In this document: positions 18,483 through 28,230 of the stretch, piece by piece
Numbering within the stretch: the first letter of the stretch is position 1
Layout of the letters: each line of letters opens with the position of its first letter
Assembly: GCF_004005845.1 (NCBI RefSeq)
Contig: NZ_SADE01000002.1
Span: 421-64,420 of the forward strand
DNA: 64,000 bases
Direction: 5' to 3'
Origin: Hwanghaeella grinnelliae
GTDB taxonomy: Bacteria; Pseudomonadota; Alphaproteobacteria; UBA8366; Aestuariispiraceae
The notes under the pieces: model-generated
The model's input: only the letters and a program-made list of their open reading frames with translations
Databases searched by the model: none
What the model was told of the DNA's origin: nothing
Translations under genes and position numbers: made by a program

Positions 18483-20207
18483 TCAAAGAATGCCGACCTT
18501 GTCGTAGGCGGCCTTGATTGCATCGGCAGCCTCACGAGCCCTGGCGGGCAACCCGCGGAAGTATGTGGCCGCAACGCTAAGAAGCGCCGCCCGGCAGTCC
18601 CGGAGCGTCGCGCGGCGGCCCAACCGGAGGAGCGTGTAGTAGTAGAACAGCCCGATTTCGTCCGGCGACAGAACGTGATCGCCCGCGGCGTTCTTTTCCA
18701 TGAACAGGTTAAAAGCGGCCTTGTTGTGTATGTTGCTGTTGTAGTGCACGCCACCGTTGTCATGGTGAGTTCCGAGATACTTGCGCTTGCTCCAATGATC
18801 GGGGTGCGATGTCCTTGCCGGGTCACTCATGTCGCGCATAGGCCCACCATTCGATCCCAAGCCCGATCCGATCTCCCAATTCCAGTTGGCCAATGCGTTC
18901 GGTTCGCCCGGGTACCAGTTCGCGACCATCACGCCGAATATGTCACTGAACGATTCGTTCAGCGCGCCGGACTCGTCACGGTAAACCAGGTTGGAAGTCG
19001 TCTCCGTTATGCCATGCGTCAACTCATGTGCGATGACGTCCAAATACCGGGCAAAGCTTTCATAGCTACCGTTCGGCAGGGCCGATTGTCCGTACCACAT
19101 CCGCTTTTTCCACCAGACCGCATTCCGCCAAGCCATGCCCGGTCCATGGGCGGAGTAGGTGCAATTCACGACGGATTCAAGGCGCATGCCCTTGTCGTCG
19201 ATGCCTTTCCGTTTGAGGACGTCGTTGAAGAAATCGAAAACCAGCGTGGCGTGATAATGCGCGCTGACCCCCGCGGTCGCCGTCGATCCGAAATCCGCTG
19301 AAGGGTTGTCGATCGGCGCGAGCGGCGCGGGCCCTTGAATGTCATTGAAGTTGTGATCGAAGGTGACGATGTTCCTTTGCGGATCAAACAGAATATAGGT
19401 GTTGTTCTTCGTTTGACCGTGGAACTGGCGGCGGACGCTGACCTCATCATCGCCTTCACACAGGACGGGTACGACGGTGGGGCCCGAACTGAAGAAGTAG
19501 ACAACCTGCCCATCTTTCGCATCAACCAGATAGTCGTAGGTCAGCCGCACTTCCCGCGGTGAAACATCGGCTAGCCCATGGCCGTGCTGCCCGTCCGAGC
19601 GGGTCATCACGTCGGCGACCTCTCGGGGAACCGCCTCGACGTCCTTGAAGTGATAGGTGAGATGCCACTGACTGCCCTCGGCTTCCGCGAAGTAGCACAG
19701 CTTGGGAGGGTCGATAGTGTCGAGCGGCGGACAATGCAGCGTCGCCTCCTGAATCGAGGCATAGGCCTGTGGAATACTTTTATACGGGATTGGATCCACG
19801 TCCGGCTCGCTCGTGAGTTCGGCGTCAAAGGAAACCAGTTCCCGCGTTCCGGAATCGATTTCCACAACCGCATTCGTCCCGAAAATAGGCACAGTACGGT
19901 GCTGTTGGCCGAAATGCAGCGTGCGTGTTTCGGCGCGCTTCAGATCCTCGTCCCGTGTTCTGACCAATCCCGGCATGACAGCCGGAAGGTCAGGCCCGAT
20001 CGCCGGCAGCAGATCGGCGTCTTCCGTTTCAGAAATGAAGCGCTCGGCGTAGTAGCGGGCGGCCTCTTCATCCGTGCCGAAGGCAAGGACCGTATCCGCC
20101 GTGGCTTCGTCCGTGAACGCCTCCGTCACAAAGCCCGGAGCGATTTCGCTCATGGCGTCCATACGATCAGCAATGTTGTACATCAATTTCTTGAAATGCG
20201 CCGCCAT
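18483..20207 (-). CDS. M4 (thermolysin) family metallopeptidase without signal peptide
   Basis: 574 residues from the ATG at 20207, which follows GGAGGG at 5 nt. Residues 1-240 look like a propeptide (FTP/PepSY-like) region. The catalytic domain has HELTH at 394-398 (zinc ligands H394 and H398, catalytic E395), third zinc ligand E418 in ALNESFSD, and the transition-state His at 488 in GGVHYNS. This is the full thermolysin set. Unlike classical secreted M4 enzymes there is no N-terminal hydrophobic signal: the start is MAAHFKKLMYNIADRMD. It lies 86 nt downstream of a lipoprotein gene on the same strand. Export route, if any, is unknown. Confidence 0.9.
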   Translation of the reverse strand: MAAHFKKLMYNIADRMDAMSEIAPGFVTEAFTDEATADTVLAFGTDEEAARYYAERFISETEDADLLPAIGPDLPAVMPGLVRTRDEDLKRAETRTLHFGQQHRTVPIFGTNAVVEIDSGTRELVSFDAELTSEPDVDPIPYKSIPQAYASIQEATLHCPPLDTIDPPKLCYFAEAEGSQWHLTYHFKDVEAVPREVADVMTRSDGQHGHGLADVSPREVRLTYDYLVDAKDGQVVYFFSSGPTVVPVLCEGDDEVSVRRQFHGQTKNNTYILFDPQRNIVTFDHNFNDIQGPAPLAPIDNPSADFGSTATAGVSAHYHATLVFDFFNDVLKRKGIDDKGMRLESVVNCTYSAHGPGMAWRNAVWWKKRMWYGQSALPNGSYESFARYLDVIAHELTHGITETTSNLVYRDESGALNESFSDIFGVMVANWYPGEPNALANWNWEIGSGLGSNGGPMRDMSDPARTSHPDHWSKRKYLGTHHDNGGVHYNSNIHNKAAFNLFMEKNAAGDHVLSPDEIGLFYYYTLLRLGRRATLRDCRAALLSVAATYFRGLPARAREAADAIKAAYDKVGIL

Positions 20208-20293
20208 ATCACCCTCCTCTCGGCGAAAGCCTCGGCGGCGGTGGCTTCCAGCTTCATCATAGCAAGCCACCACGCACCGAGTTGGATTTCAGT

Positions 20294-21421
20294 TCAATTG
20301 ATTGCGGAAAGGCACTCTTCCGCCACACCCAGCTTGGCCAGCACCTTCTGAGCAAGAATTTGCATCTTGGCTGCTTCCTGATTTGCGTCTTCCACAGCTT
20401 TTTCGATGTCGGCGAGGTTTGACCTCAGTTGATCCGATGCGCCGTCTTGAAGGGAGGATCCACCTAGAATTTCCGTCATGATGGCCGCCCTTTCTTCCGC
20501 TGCGTCGGTCTCGTCCACGACGTCTTTCGCGTCCTCCATCACTTTTTCGGCCGTCTTGCGGATCTCCGCGAACGCACCGGACATATGCTGATTTAGCGCA
20601 TCGGCCGCCGCGGACGGGTCGACGCGGGCCTTTGAAAGCTGTTCATTGACGGCCACGATAATCACGCTTACCGCAGAAACGAGCTTGGTTGCCCGCGTAT
20701 TGATTGCGGCCTCGATCTGGCTGCTGAGCGCATTGACGCTCTTTAAGGTGTCCTTTTCTGCATCCCGGACATTGGACAGAGCTTTGCTATACAGCTGGTT
20801 CCCGGCTCCGGCGCTCGCTCCGAATTCATTCAAACCGAAGGCTGGCATGACGGAGACATTCGGCACTGTCACGTTATAGGCCTTCAAGTCTTCGGCAATT
20901 TTGCCGAGGGTCTCGGTGCCATCGTCCACCACAGCTCCCGGTGCAACACCCGCCGGAGCACTCGAATCTTCCAGCACGCTGAACGAAACGGCAGCGCAGG
21001 TAATCGCTGCCTTGCCCGACAAATAGGCCTCTTTGCGGGCGGAAACCGGAACAAAGGCCCGGCCGGCCGCAGCGGATCCACCTACCAGCCCGGCACCGTA
21101 GATGGCATCGACATGCGAGTCGTATAGTCCGAAAGCCAGGCCGGCGATTCCTGCCACGACCATCGCCGTACCGGTGAAGAAATCGAACTGTTCGAGTTCG
21201 TCGACCCGCTCCGAAAGCTCTTTCTTCTTCGTGTCCGCATAGGCAAGAGCTTCTTGGAAAGTGATTTTCGTATTTCCAAGGTCCCCAAGACTGTCATCAA
21301 TTTGTTTGTTCATCAAAGCGCTGCACCCGCCCAGCGATAGGGCCATGGCAAGCGCCGTCCCGCGAAGGGCATGGGTCCGTAATCTGGACCGGCCCCCATG
21401 TTGGTTTATTTTCCAAAGCAT
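20294..21421 (-). CDS. Predicted lipoprotein of unknown function
   Basis: 375 residues from the ATG at 21421 (GAGGGG 7 nt upstream, better than the earlier in-frame Met). Basic N-region, hydrophobic stretch and lipobox LGGC (acylated Cys33) indicate Lol-dependent membrane anchoring. Residues about 40-80 are charged and probably coiled-coil. About 90-125 is a Gly/Ala-rich hydrophobic segment that could be a second membrane or hairpin region. The C-terminal half (about 215-370) is again Ala/Glu/Lys-rich helix. Five-residue charged repeats are absent. Nothing recognised at family level. It precedes the M4 peptidase gene and the two may be cotranscribed. Confidence 0.7.
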   Translation of the reverse strand: MLWKINQHGGRSRLRTHALRGTALAMALSLGGCSALMNKQIDDSLGDLGNTKITFQEALAYADTKKKELSERVDELEQFDFFTGTAMVVAGIAGLAFGLYDSHVDAIYGAGLVGGSAAAGRAFVPVSARKEAYLSGKAAITCAAVSFSVLEDSSAPAGVAPGAVVDDGTETLGKIAEDLKAYNVTVPNVSVMPAFGLNEFGASAGAGNQLYSKALSNVRDAEKDTLKSVNALSSQIEAAINTRATKLVSAVSVIIVAVNEQLSKARVDPSAAADALNQHMSGAFAEIRKTAEKVMEDAKDVVDETDAAEERAAIMTEILGGSSLQDGASDQLRSNLADIEKAVEDANQEAAKMQILAQKVLAKLGVAEECLSAIN

Positions 21422-21699
21422 CGACGTTCCCCTCATCAAATGATCGAATACCCGCGATGAGCTGCTGGAGCCTGGGGCGCTTCCTAGAGAACATCAGGCG
21501 TGGCGCCGCCGCATGACGCAGGGATCCAACCCCTACGCGGGAACCTGTGAAGTCTGACCCGGCAAGGGGGAGCGGTATGTGAATACATTCACAAATCCCG
21601 CACATTTTTAGCGAAGGGAAGAAATGCCCGGCGATGCGACCCACGGTCATCCCCGTATGGGAACGCCAAAACGGCGTCCCGTACGGACAATACCTATCG

Positions 21700-23955
21700 C
21701 TAGTCCGGCCGGCGGTGCTCTTGCGACGGCCTATTGACCCTGAATTTCACGCGGCCACGACCTTTCCGCTTTTTGGACGGTGTCCGAACACGCGCATGAT
21801 GAGTTTCATGGTGGTGAATATCGGTTTCTTCGACACCGGCGCATCGGAGAATTCCGTCCCTCCCGGACATTTCCCCATCGGCGAGGAGCCCCGCAACGAT
21901 CCTGGTAACCTGTGGTGCTGCGACACTCGTCCCGTTCAATGCCACGACCGAACCGCTTCGCGTCCCGGCGGCAAGAATCCCAAAAAGCGCCAGAGATTCC
22001 TCGCACGGCGCCATCGTATCAGGGCCCGTGCGATGCGGTGTCGGGCGTCGTGCCTGACGCACGATCGGTCCACCCGCCGAATAGCGCGCCGCCTTCAATT
22101 CCTTCCTGACATATCCTCCGACGACGATTGTTTCCTGCCCTGTGGCAATACCGCTGATATTCCCTTCGCGCCGGATTAGACTGACGCTGTTGTCCTCTTC
22201 GATCCAGGCGCCGGAATTAGGGTCGAAAACATAGTAGCTATCGTCAACGAAGTAGGATTGCCGACCTTGCCGCTTGTACCCGAAAGGGCTGTCATCCCAA
22301 TGAATCCAAGCGTCGATTCCTTCAATCGGGCGGTCGGTGAGATTCTTGATCTTGATCGTCCAGTCACCGCACGGCGCCGGTTGCGTAGGCGGGTCCGGCA
22401 ATGCCTGATCGAAATCAGGCATTTCCGACGGAATGACGGCAATTAGAAAACGTCCTCTCGCCGTGTTCGACCGAGCCTGCTCATAGGACACCTTGCAGAG
22501 TATTTCGTCGCCGAGCGGTTTCCAGGCGAACCCGCACCGATCCTTTGCATTGCCAACCGGGCCGCTCTCCTCGCCATTTGGTGGGCAGACCGTTATTTCG
22601 ACTTCGGCATTGTTTGCCGATTGCATGTCGGGGGCCAGCCAGATCTCCATGAAACTGAAAGTCTTGTCGTCCGCTGAAATCCGCCATGTCAATTTGGCTT
22701 CGGAACGATCTGGATTCGTGCTGGGGGCCAGGGAGACACGACTGTGGATCCGCGACAGATGGCTGTTGCCGGACGGAAGGACAATCTCCGTCGGGACAAT
22801 TTTGTGTTCTTCTTTGAGGCTGTTTCGCCGCTCCAAAATCCGTTGGTCCAGCGCAAGTTCCACAGGATGCGTGCCGTCGTGCGGCCCACCCCGAATTCCG
22901 GAACTGAAATTGATCGTAACGGGAAGATACTTGTAGCCGCGGGCCTCGGCGATTTCGGCCGCACGCGCGAATACGTAATCGACGGCATCGACTAGATATT
23001 TTTCAAGCCCCAACCCTGACGTATCGGCTATCATGACCGATGGCAATTGTACGCAGATGATCGGTCGGGTTTCTTCCCGTTCCTCGCCTTCCCCGCTCGG
23101 TTGGCTTGGCGGCTCTCGCATGTCGTATCCGCAGGCTAGGTCCATGACATGGGCGCCATGCGATGTCCGCCACGCGGCAGCCTTGTGGCCTTCCCGTCGA
23201 AAGTCGGTCAGGCCGGCCTGCGAATAGACTGCGTCCTCGTCGACCAACCCTGCGAACTCGTTGCATTTCAGAAGTTGGTCGATATCGGCCTTGGTCAGTT
23301 CACGGCCGTAGTCGACCCCTGCGTCCTCCGCACCGCGACAGGCCCCGTCCTGCATCCAGAAATACTCCACCCGCGACGCGCAGGTATCGCTGCGGAACCG
23401 TTCATTCGCGAAAGCGATGCCTTCGTCGATGACCCCAACGATACAGACACCTTTCGGATCGATGCCGCCTGCCCGACCGATGCGCCCGTCCCAGCCGTTG
23501 TGGCCGGCGTCGTCCGGCTTGCAAACAGCATCCGCCGGCAACTTCTGGCCAAGCATGATGCGGTCCGTCATTTCGCGCAGGTCATCGTCCGATTGCACAA
23601 GGGCCAGAAAGGCCTTGTCGCCGATCGCCGGGATCTGACGACGGCCCGGATGCCCTACGATGAATGACGCCGTGTATAGGGAAGAGAGTTCGAAAGTGAA
23701 GGATGGCGCCTCCATGGGCGAGACATCAAAACCCGCGAGTTTTGCCCCACCCAGCTCACTCACGCGCCTGATAAACTTCTCTAACGTCGCGCCCGGCGCC
23801 AAACTTACCAGCATCGGCAGCAGCGTTGCCGGATCCGTCGCACCAGGCTCGAAGTCCTTGAAGACGGGAGGGAACTTGTAGCCCGGATCCATTATCCAAT
23901 CGACGTAGGAATCTAGGGGGGCTAAAAACGTGAATTCATGCCAACTGCTGGACAT
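21700..23955 (-). CDS. S8 subtilisin-like serine peptidase, atypical
   Basis: 751 residues, ATG at 23955 with GAGGA about 8 nt upstream. Catalytic triad: Asp177 in VGVIDEGI, His266 in TSHGAHV, Ser677 in LNGTSVAAP, with oxyanion Asn397 in SGNSH. Between Asn397 and Ser677 lies an insertion of roughly 200 residues with beta-rich segments. It includes 'WTIKIKNLTD', reminiscent of P-domain or Ig-like folds. The first about 160 residues are a non-catalytic domain; there is no signal peptide. The C-terminus is very basic (KKRKGRGRVKFRVNR). On the same strand as, and just downstream of, the haloperoxidase-like gene (47-nt gap), so probably one transcript. Confidence 0.85.
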   Translation of the reverse strand: MSSSWHEFTFLAPLDSYVDWIMDPGYKFPPVFKDFEPGATDPATLLPMLVSLAPGATLEKFIRRVSELGGAKLAGFDVSPMEAPSFTFELSSLYTASFIVGHPGRRQIPAIGDKAFLALVQSDDDLREMTDRIMLGQKLPADAVCKPDDAGHNGWDGRIGRAGGIDPKGVCIVGVIDEGIAFANERFRSDTCASRVEYFWMQDGACRGAEDAGVDYGRELTKADIDQLLKCNEFAGLVDEDAVYSQAGLTDFRREGHKAAAWRTSHGAHVMDLACGYDMREPPSQPSGEGEEREETRPIICVQLPSVMIADTSGLGLEKYLVDAVDYVFARAAEIAEARGYKYLPVTINFSSGIRGGPHDGTHPVELALDQRILERRNSLKEEHKIVPTEIVLPSGNSHLSRIHSRVSLAPSTNPDRSEAKLTWRISADDKTFSFMEIWLAPDMQSANNAEVEITVCPPNGEESGPVGNAKDRCGFAWKPLGDEILCKVSYEQARSNTARGRFLIAVIPSEMPDFDQALPDPPTQPAPCGDWTIKIKNLTDRPIEGIDAWIHWDDSPFGYKRQGRQSYFVDDSYYVFDPNSGAWIEEDNSVSLIRREGNISGIATGQETIVVGGYVRKELKAARYSAGGPIVRQARRPTPHRTGPDTMAPCEESLALFGILAAGTRSGSVVALNGTSVAAPQVTRIVAGLLADGEMSGRDGILRCAGVEETDIHHHETHHARVRTPSKKRKGRGRVKFRVNRPSQEHRRPD

Positions 23956-24002
23956 CGGTCAATCCTCGAGAAGAGTTGAAACAATGGAAGGCGCCAGGCG
24001 CG

Positions 24003-25283
24003 CTAGCTGTCGCCGTTTTCGGGATCGTCCGCGATTTCCGGACAGACCATTTCTTCCCATTCTTCCCGCGCTTTCTGCCAAAGCCATTGCAGGGCGACAG
24101 ACTTTTCGCCGATCTCCACTTTTTTCTTACCCAGTTCCGCGTATTGCTGAGCTCTGTCGCTCAAGGCCAGTTCCTGTTCGGCAACATTGTAAAAATCAGT
24201 CCACCGAAAATCCGTATCGTGGTTGATCGGATATTCCGCACCATGGAAAGTGCTTTCCGTGAATGTAACGTTGGTCTGAGGCTCTCCACACAGAGCGACG
24301 ATGTACTCGCCGAGCGTGAGCCCTAGCAGTGCACCGGCAACGCTGTCGACCGGGAAATGGACCCCGGCAATAGTACGGTTGACGGCGATGCGAGAAGCTT
24401 GGCGCATGAGTTGCTGGACCCAGCGGTCCTCCTGAATTTTGGGATGAATACCTGTAAAGAGTTTCACCAGGATATGGGCCGTCAGGAACGCCTCTGTCGC
24501 ATGGCCGCTGGGCAGGGTTGGATGCAGCGGCGAAGGGATCATCGGCTGAACCTGCGGTGAGTATTCGTGGGGCCGACGGCAGGCCATCGCGTATTTCAAT
24601 CGCTCCGTGATGCCCAAAGAAAACCGCAACGCGGTCAGTATCAGTTCGATGGTCCGGGGCATCCGGTCTGGATGGAAAAACAAGATTGAACTGAAGAACG
24701 CGTCCGGCACGCCGAGCTGAGAGAGAATTTCCGGTGCTCTTTCGGGACGCAGATCCGAATAACTTTCAAGATAGCGAAGCTGATCCAGAAAAACCGCCTG
24801 TGTCGGCCTCTCAAACTTGATGAGCTCTTTGTATTTGACCGCCGGAATGCCCGAACTACCGGAAGCCCTGTGCAGATGCCAGATATGCATCGTTCTGGGC
24901 ATGCCTTCTCCGCCCCCGGCCGCATCCGCGGCAGCACCGAAACCGACGCGGGAGTTCAGTTCGAACTGAAAGATCGCCGCACGGTCAACGGGCGACAGCC
25001 TTTTGAGGTGGTCCTTGTTCTCTTGGCAAAACGGTGTTGGAAGCTGATCTATCTGCGGCGAAATCCAATGCCCTGCGATACCGTCACGATTGGTGATCAA
25101 TGCCCCGGCGGACGCACCACCGCCTAGAAACCCTGAAACGCCGGTCACGCCTGTGACCCCTGTAACCCCCGTAACGCCAGTAACGCCTGTGACCCCGGTG
25201 ACCCCCGTAACGCCGGTAACCCCCGTCACCCCCGTTACTCCGGTTACTCCGGTTACTCCCGTTACCCCTGTATTGATACTCAT
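24003..25283 (-). CDS. PAP2/vanadium-haloperoxidase-like protein with Gly-Val-Thr tail
   Basis: 426 residues from the ATG at 25283 after GGAGGGG. The N-terminus after MSINT is 14 GVT plus one GVS triplet, then a Gly/Ala linker. The catalytic core keeps all three motifs of the acid phosphatase/vanadium haloperoxidase superfamily: KYAMACRRP (K-x6-RP), [10 protein letters not shown] (PSGH) and [12 protein letters not shown] (R-x5-H-x3-D; the usual Ser before Arg is Asn). No signal peptide and no multiple membrane helices, so it resembles the soluble haloperoxidase-like branch more than membrane lipid phosphatases. Whether it oxidises halides or hydrolyses phosphate is not decidable. Probable cotranscription with the S8 peptidase. 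Confidence 0.85.
   Translation of the reverse strand: MSINTGVTGVTGVTGVTGVTGVTGVTGVTGVTGVTGVTGVTGVTGVTGVSGFLGGGASAGALITNRDGIAGHWISPQIDQLPTPFCQENKDHLKRLSPVDRAAIFQFELNSRVGFGAAADAAGGGEGMPRTMHIWHLHRASGSSGIPAVKYKELIKFERPTQAVFLDQLRYLESYSDLRPERAPEILSQLGVPDAFFSSILFFHPDRMPRTIELILTALRFSLGITERLKYAMACRRPHEYSPQVQPMIPSPLHPTLPSGHATEAFLTAHILVKLFTGIHPKIQEDRWVQQLMRQASRIAVNRTIAGVHFPVDSVAGALLGLTLGEYIVALCGEPQTNVTFTESTFHGAEYPINHDTDFRWTDFYNVAEQELALSDRAQQYAELGKKKVEIGEKSVALQWLWQKAREEWEEMVCPEIADDPENGDS
25134..25268 (-). repeat. Fifteen 9-bp units encoding Gly-Val-Thr triplets
   Basis: 135 bp made of exactly 15 consecutive 9-nt units, each reading GGN GTN ACN (the last TCA, Ser). The protein repeat is almost perfect while third codon positions vary in nearly every unit, so copies are old or held by selection on the protein. 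The GxT pattern is collagen-like in period. Confidence 0.95.
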
Positions 25284-25470
25284 GACTTGCTCCCCTCCTT
25301 GGTCGACCGCACAGCGGAAGGCCCGAATGCGACATTTCCCACTCTTGATACTTCGGAACCATGTGCCCCACGGCTCCACCCCTCTGTGAATTCATTCACA
25401 CGGCGCACAAAAAATAGCCGCCGGCCGTAATTCCCTCGGCGAACCCGTGCAAAACGACGGCAGCGGCGTT

Positions 25471-27252
25471 TCAATCCGGCAGGCCCGCGCCCTTCAGTGC
25501 ATCTGCCCATTCGCTGCCGATCGGGAAGGCCGCGCTCGGCGATCGCTGTTTCCAACCGGAAACCGTGAAACCCGGTTCCAACCGCAGGAGTTCTTCCGCG
25601 GTCCTTGCCGCTCTTCGTTCGTAGCCGAGATTAAGTTCCGATATCAGTTTCGCGCGAAGTGTCGATGTGTGGGCCGGATTGTTGCGAAGGGAACGCTGGG
25701 CAAAGACCAACGACATGTCGTACCGGCGCGCAGCCAGAAACGCCGTCGCGGCCAGGGATTCGAAATAGTAACGGTGCGGGTCGAGCGGGGAGAGGCTCAG
25801 CGCGCGCTGCGTATGACCCACGGCGAGATCCCCCTCGTCGCGAAAAGCGTGCAGGGCCCCCTTCAACAGCCAGGCGATCGGGTCATTCGGATTGGAATGA
25901 ACTGCTTCCTGGTATCGGTCGTAGGCGGTATCGAGATCGTGGAGCACATGGGTGTGGACCAAACCGTCGATCGCCAGGGCGAGCGAACTGGTCGGGTCCG
26001 AGTCCAAGGCCTGCTTGCAGTTTTCCCTGGCCATCCTGGAATCTTCGTCGACATCCGTCGACCAACCCTGATGCGTCCGCATCACGTGCCATTTCGCGAG
26101 CCATGCCCTGGGCACCGACTGTCTTGTCACCCTCTTCGCGACGGTTTCGAGCATCTCATGTGCCCGCATGAAGTCTTCCAAAGACGGGCTGTGCAGCAAG
26201 TTCACACCGGCAAGCAGCAATGAATAGCTTTGCAGGTTCGGTAGTGGAAAGGTGCGCGCGCGCATCAACTCGTGCGATAGAATGGAGTTGCTCAGATCCG
26301 CGACGATTCTGCCGATGGCCTCTCCGTCGCCCTGCAACACATCCTGCATTCGAAGCTCAAGCCGCTGCGCCCAGACGACCCTTTCCGCGCCTGCTTCGAC
26401 CAGTTCGGATTCCAAGGTTATCGTATCCCCATCGGTCCGATACTGACCGGCAAGAACGTAGTCCACGTTCAGTTGCTCGGCGAGATCACGCGGAGTCCAG
26501 TCCGTGTTCCGAAAAACCCGGGTCGAGAGCCTGGAGATCACATCCATTTGCCGCGTGCGGGAAATGGCATAAATTATCTCCTCGGCCACGATATCTCCGA
26601 CCGCGAGGCTTGAACCGTCCCGCTGCCTCGTTTCGAAAGGCACCACGGCGATCGACGGAACCAACCGGCTCGACAATCGCGATACGTCAACGACCGGTTT
26701 TGCTCCGGGCGGGCCGACGCGATAGGCACGGACCGGCGTCGCCAGATGCTTCAAATAGCAAAGGCCGAGATCCGCGATTTCTAGGTCTTCCGTCGGCGCA
26801 AGTTGCTTGTGGATAGTGCCGGAGACGACGCACTCTCCCGGGCCGGCCATGCTCATCAACCGTGCGCCCAGCATCGCGCCGCGGCCGTAGACGTCTCGTC
26901 CATCGACCTCGAAAGTGCTGACTTCCATTCCCATGCGAAGAAAGAAGTGGCTGGATTCAGGATGCCCTTGATTGAACCCGGCAATGACCTGCTGTAGGAA
27001 AAGCGCGGCTTCAACACCCATTCGCACATCGTCGAAATCGAGCAGAAGTCCGTCGCCGAGACTGTGCACGATACGGCCGGAATACCGTGGCAGAACCGCG
27101 TTCTCTACATAATCCACGAAGCCGCGCCAGCGAGAGATCGTCCCCCTCTCGTCCTCGACGAGCAGGCGCGTGTACTCCATGACATCCATGAACAACAAGG
27201 TTCGGACGGCACGGTAGCCGTCTTCGCCATCAGACATTCCCCGCCCGGCCAT
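25471..27252 (-). CDS. Class III nucleotidyl cyclase-TPR protein, possibly degenerate
   Basis: 593 residues. Residues 15-190 are a class III cyclase domain: metal-binding Asp23 in FMDVMEYT and Asp67 in SLGDGLLLDF are present. In the substrate motif usually 'GVNIAARL', the sequence is GAMLGARL at 125-132: the Asn is Met127 while Arg131 is kept. Then a TolB-like segment (SIAVVPFETR at about 215) and TPR-like helices from about 380 to 560. Such proteins make cAMP or act as dead sensors. It is divergent from a Crp/Fnr gene 312 nt away, suggesting a local cAMP circuit. Start either codon 1 (GAGAGG nearby) or Met6. Confidence 0.8.
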   Translation of the reverse strand: MAGRGMSDGEDGYRAVRTLLFMDVMEYTRLLVEDERGTISRWRGFVDYVENAVLPRYSGRIVHSLGDGLLLDFDDVRMGVEAALFLQQVIAGFNQGHPESSHFFLRMGMEVSTFEVDGRDVYGRGAMLGARLMSMAGPGECVVSGTIHKQLAPTEDLEIADLGLCYLKHLATPVRAYRVGPPGAKPVVDVSRLSSRLVPSIAVVPFETRQRDGSSLAVGDIVAEEIIYAISRTRQMDVISRLSTRVFRNTDWTPRDLAEQLNVDYVLAGQYRTDGDTITLESELVEAGAERVVWAQRLELRMQDVLQGDGEAIGRIVADLSNSILSHELMRARTFPLPNLQSYSLLLAGVNLLHSPSLEDFMRAHEMLETVAKRVTRQSVPRAWLAKWHVMRTHQGWSTDVDEDSRMARENCKQALDSDPTSSLALAIDGLVHTHVLHDLDTAYDRYQEAVHSNPNDPIAWLLKGALHAFRDEGDLAVGHTQRALSLSPLDPHRYYFESLAATAFLAARRYDMSLVFAQRSLRNNPAHTSTLRAKLISELNLGYERRAARTAEELLRLEPGFTVSGWKQRSPSAAFPIGSEWADALKGAGLPD

Positions 27253-27564
27253 CTAGACCTCTCGCCGTGCCTGCCCCTCAACGACGAAAATGCGAATACG
27301 CTCGCACCCCTTTGCGGCGTAGACGCGATTTCACGGCACGCATCCCCTCTCGCACGCCAAGATTGCTTAAGACCAATTGTTCCCTCAGCGCCAACTTGCT
27401 ACAGTAAATCGTCATTCTGTCAGAAACACAACGATGACGTTAGCACTGCCGCTAGCCGCACATGTTCGTTTCGCTTTACCGCGGCCAGGTCCTTGCGGTC
27501 CCGAACGCCGTCTCGATATCGAGTTCAAGAGATGTCTCATGCGGCCTCATTTTGAAAGAATGCG
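27253..27564. promoter_or_regulatory. Divergent region between cyclase and Crp/Fnr genes
   Basis: 312 nt expected to hold both promoters. I searched by eye for a TGTGA-N6-TCACA or TTGAT-N4-ATCAA palindrome and did not find a convincing one. Confidence 0.4.
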
Positions 27565-28230
27565 ATGAACGCCCAGGGCGAGACACTGATCGATTTGGGC
27601 GCTATAGCAAAAACCCTCGACAATGGGGGGTTGGCGCGGACCGTATCCGTCAAGGAAGGACAATCCCTGTTCATTCAGGACGATCCGGGGGATGCTCTCT
27701 ATCTGGTCAAATCCGGAACGCTCGAAGCGAATATCTTCGCCAGCAGCGGCAAGAAGCTGTCTCTTAACATCATGCAACCCGGCGATGTGATCGGGGAAAT
27801 TGCGGTTTTGGACGGTGGGCCGAGAACAGCGACGGTTACCGCCCTGGAAGATGCCGAACTGGCCCGTGTCGATCGTACGACGCTGATCGACCAGATGCGA
27901 AGGAACCCCGACATCGCCCTTGAGTTGATACAGATTCTGTGCGGCAGATTGCGCTGGATCAGCCAGCAAGTGGAAGACATGGCCCTGCTCAATACGGAAA
28001 AACGCCTCGCGCGGCGCCTCATTCTCATCGCCCGCAAATTCTCCGATGAGAAAGGGCACCTAAACCTTTCTCAGAGCGAGCTTGCAGATTTCCTCGGACT
28101 ATCGCGCGAGTCTACGAACAAAATTTTGCAAGGCTGGCGCAGCAAGGGCCTTATCGGTTTAGCGCGAGGCTCAATCGCCATTGTCGACTATGTCGGTTTG
28201 ACGAAAATAGCAGAGTTCCAAGAACCATGA
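27565..28230 (+). CDS. Crp/Fnr family transcription regulator
   Basis: 221 residues. Residues about 20-135 are a cyclic-nucleotide-binding beta-roll (GDALYLVKSGTLEA, PGDVIGEIAVLDGGPRTATVTA, the last containing the phosphate-binding cassette with Glu and Arg). Residues about 160-210 are a winged helix (SQSELADFLGLSRESTNK as recognition unit). No N-terminal Cys cluster, so not an oxygen-sensing Fnr. The RTATVTA cassette is close to that of true cAMP receptors. Divergent neighbour is a cyclase-like gene. Confidence 0.9.
   Translation: MNAQGETLIDLGAIAKTLDNGGLARTVSVKEGQSLFIQDDPGDALYLVKSGTLEANIFASSGKKLSLNIMQPGDVIGEIAVLDGGPRTATVTALEDAELARVDRTTLIDQMRRNPDIALELIQILCGRLRWISQQVEDMALLNTEKRLARRLILIARKFSDEKGHLNLSQSELADFLGLSRESTNKILQGWRSKGLIGLARGSIAIVDYVGLTKIAEFQEP

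Noticed and set aside
21634-22179. 181-codon plus-strand frame
   Set aside because: Antisense to the 3' end of the S8 peptidase gene, and Arg/Cys-rich without motifs.
25134-25268. CRISPR-like or minisatellite array
   Set aside because: No spacers; units are contiguous 9-mers that encode GVT inside a real protein.
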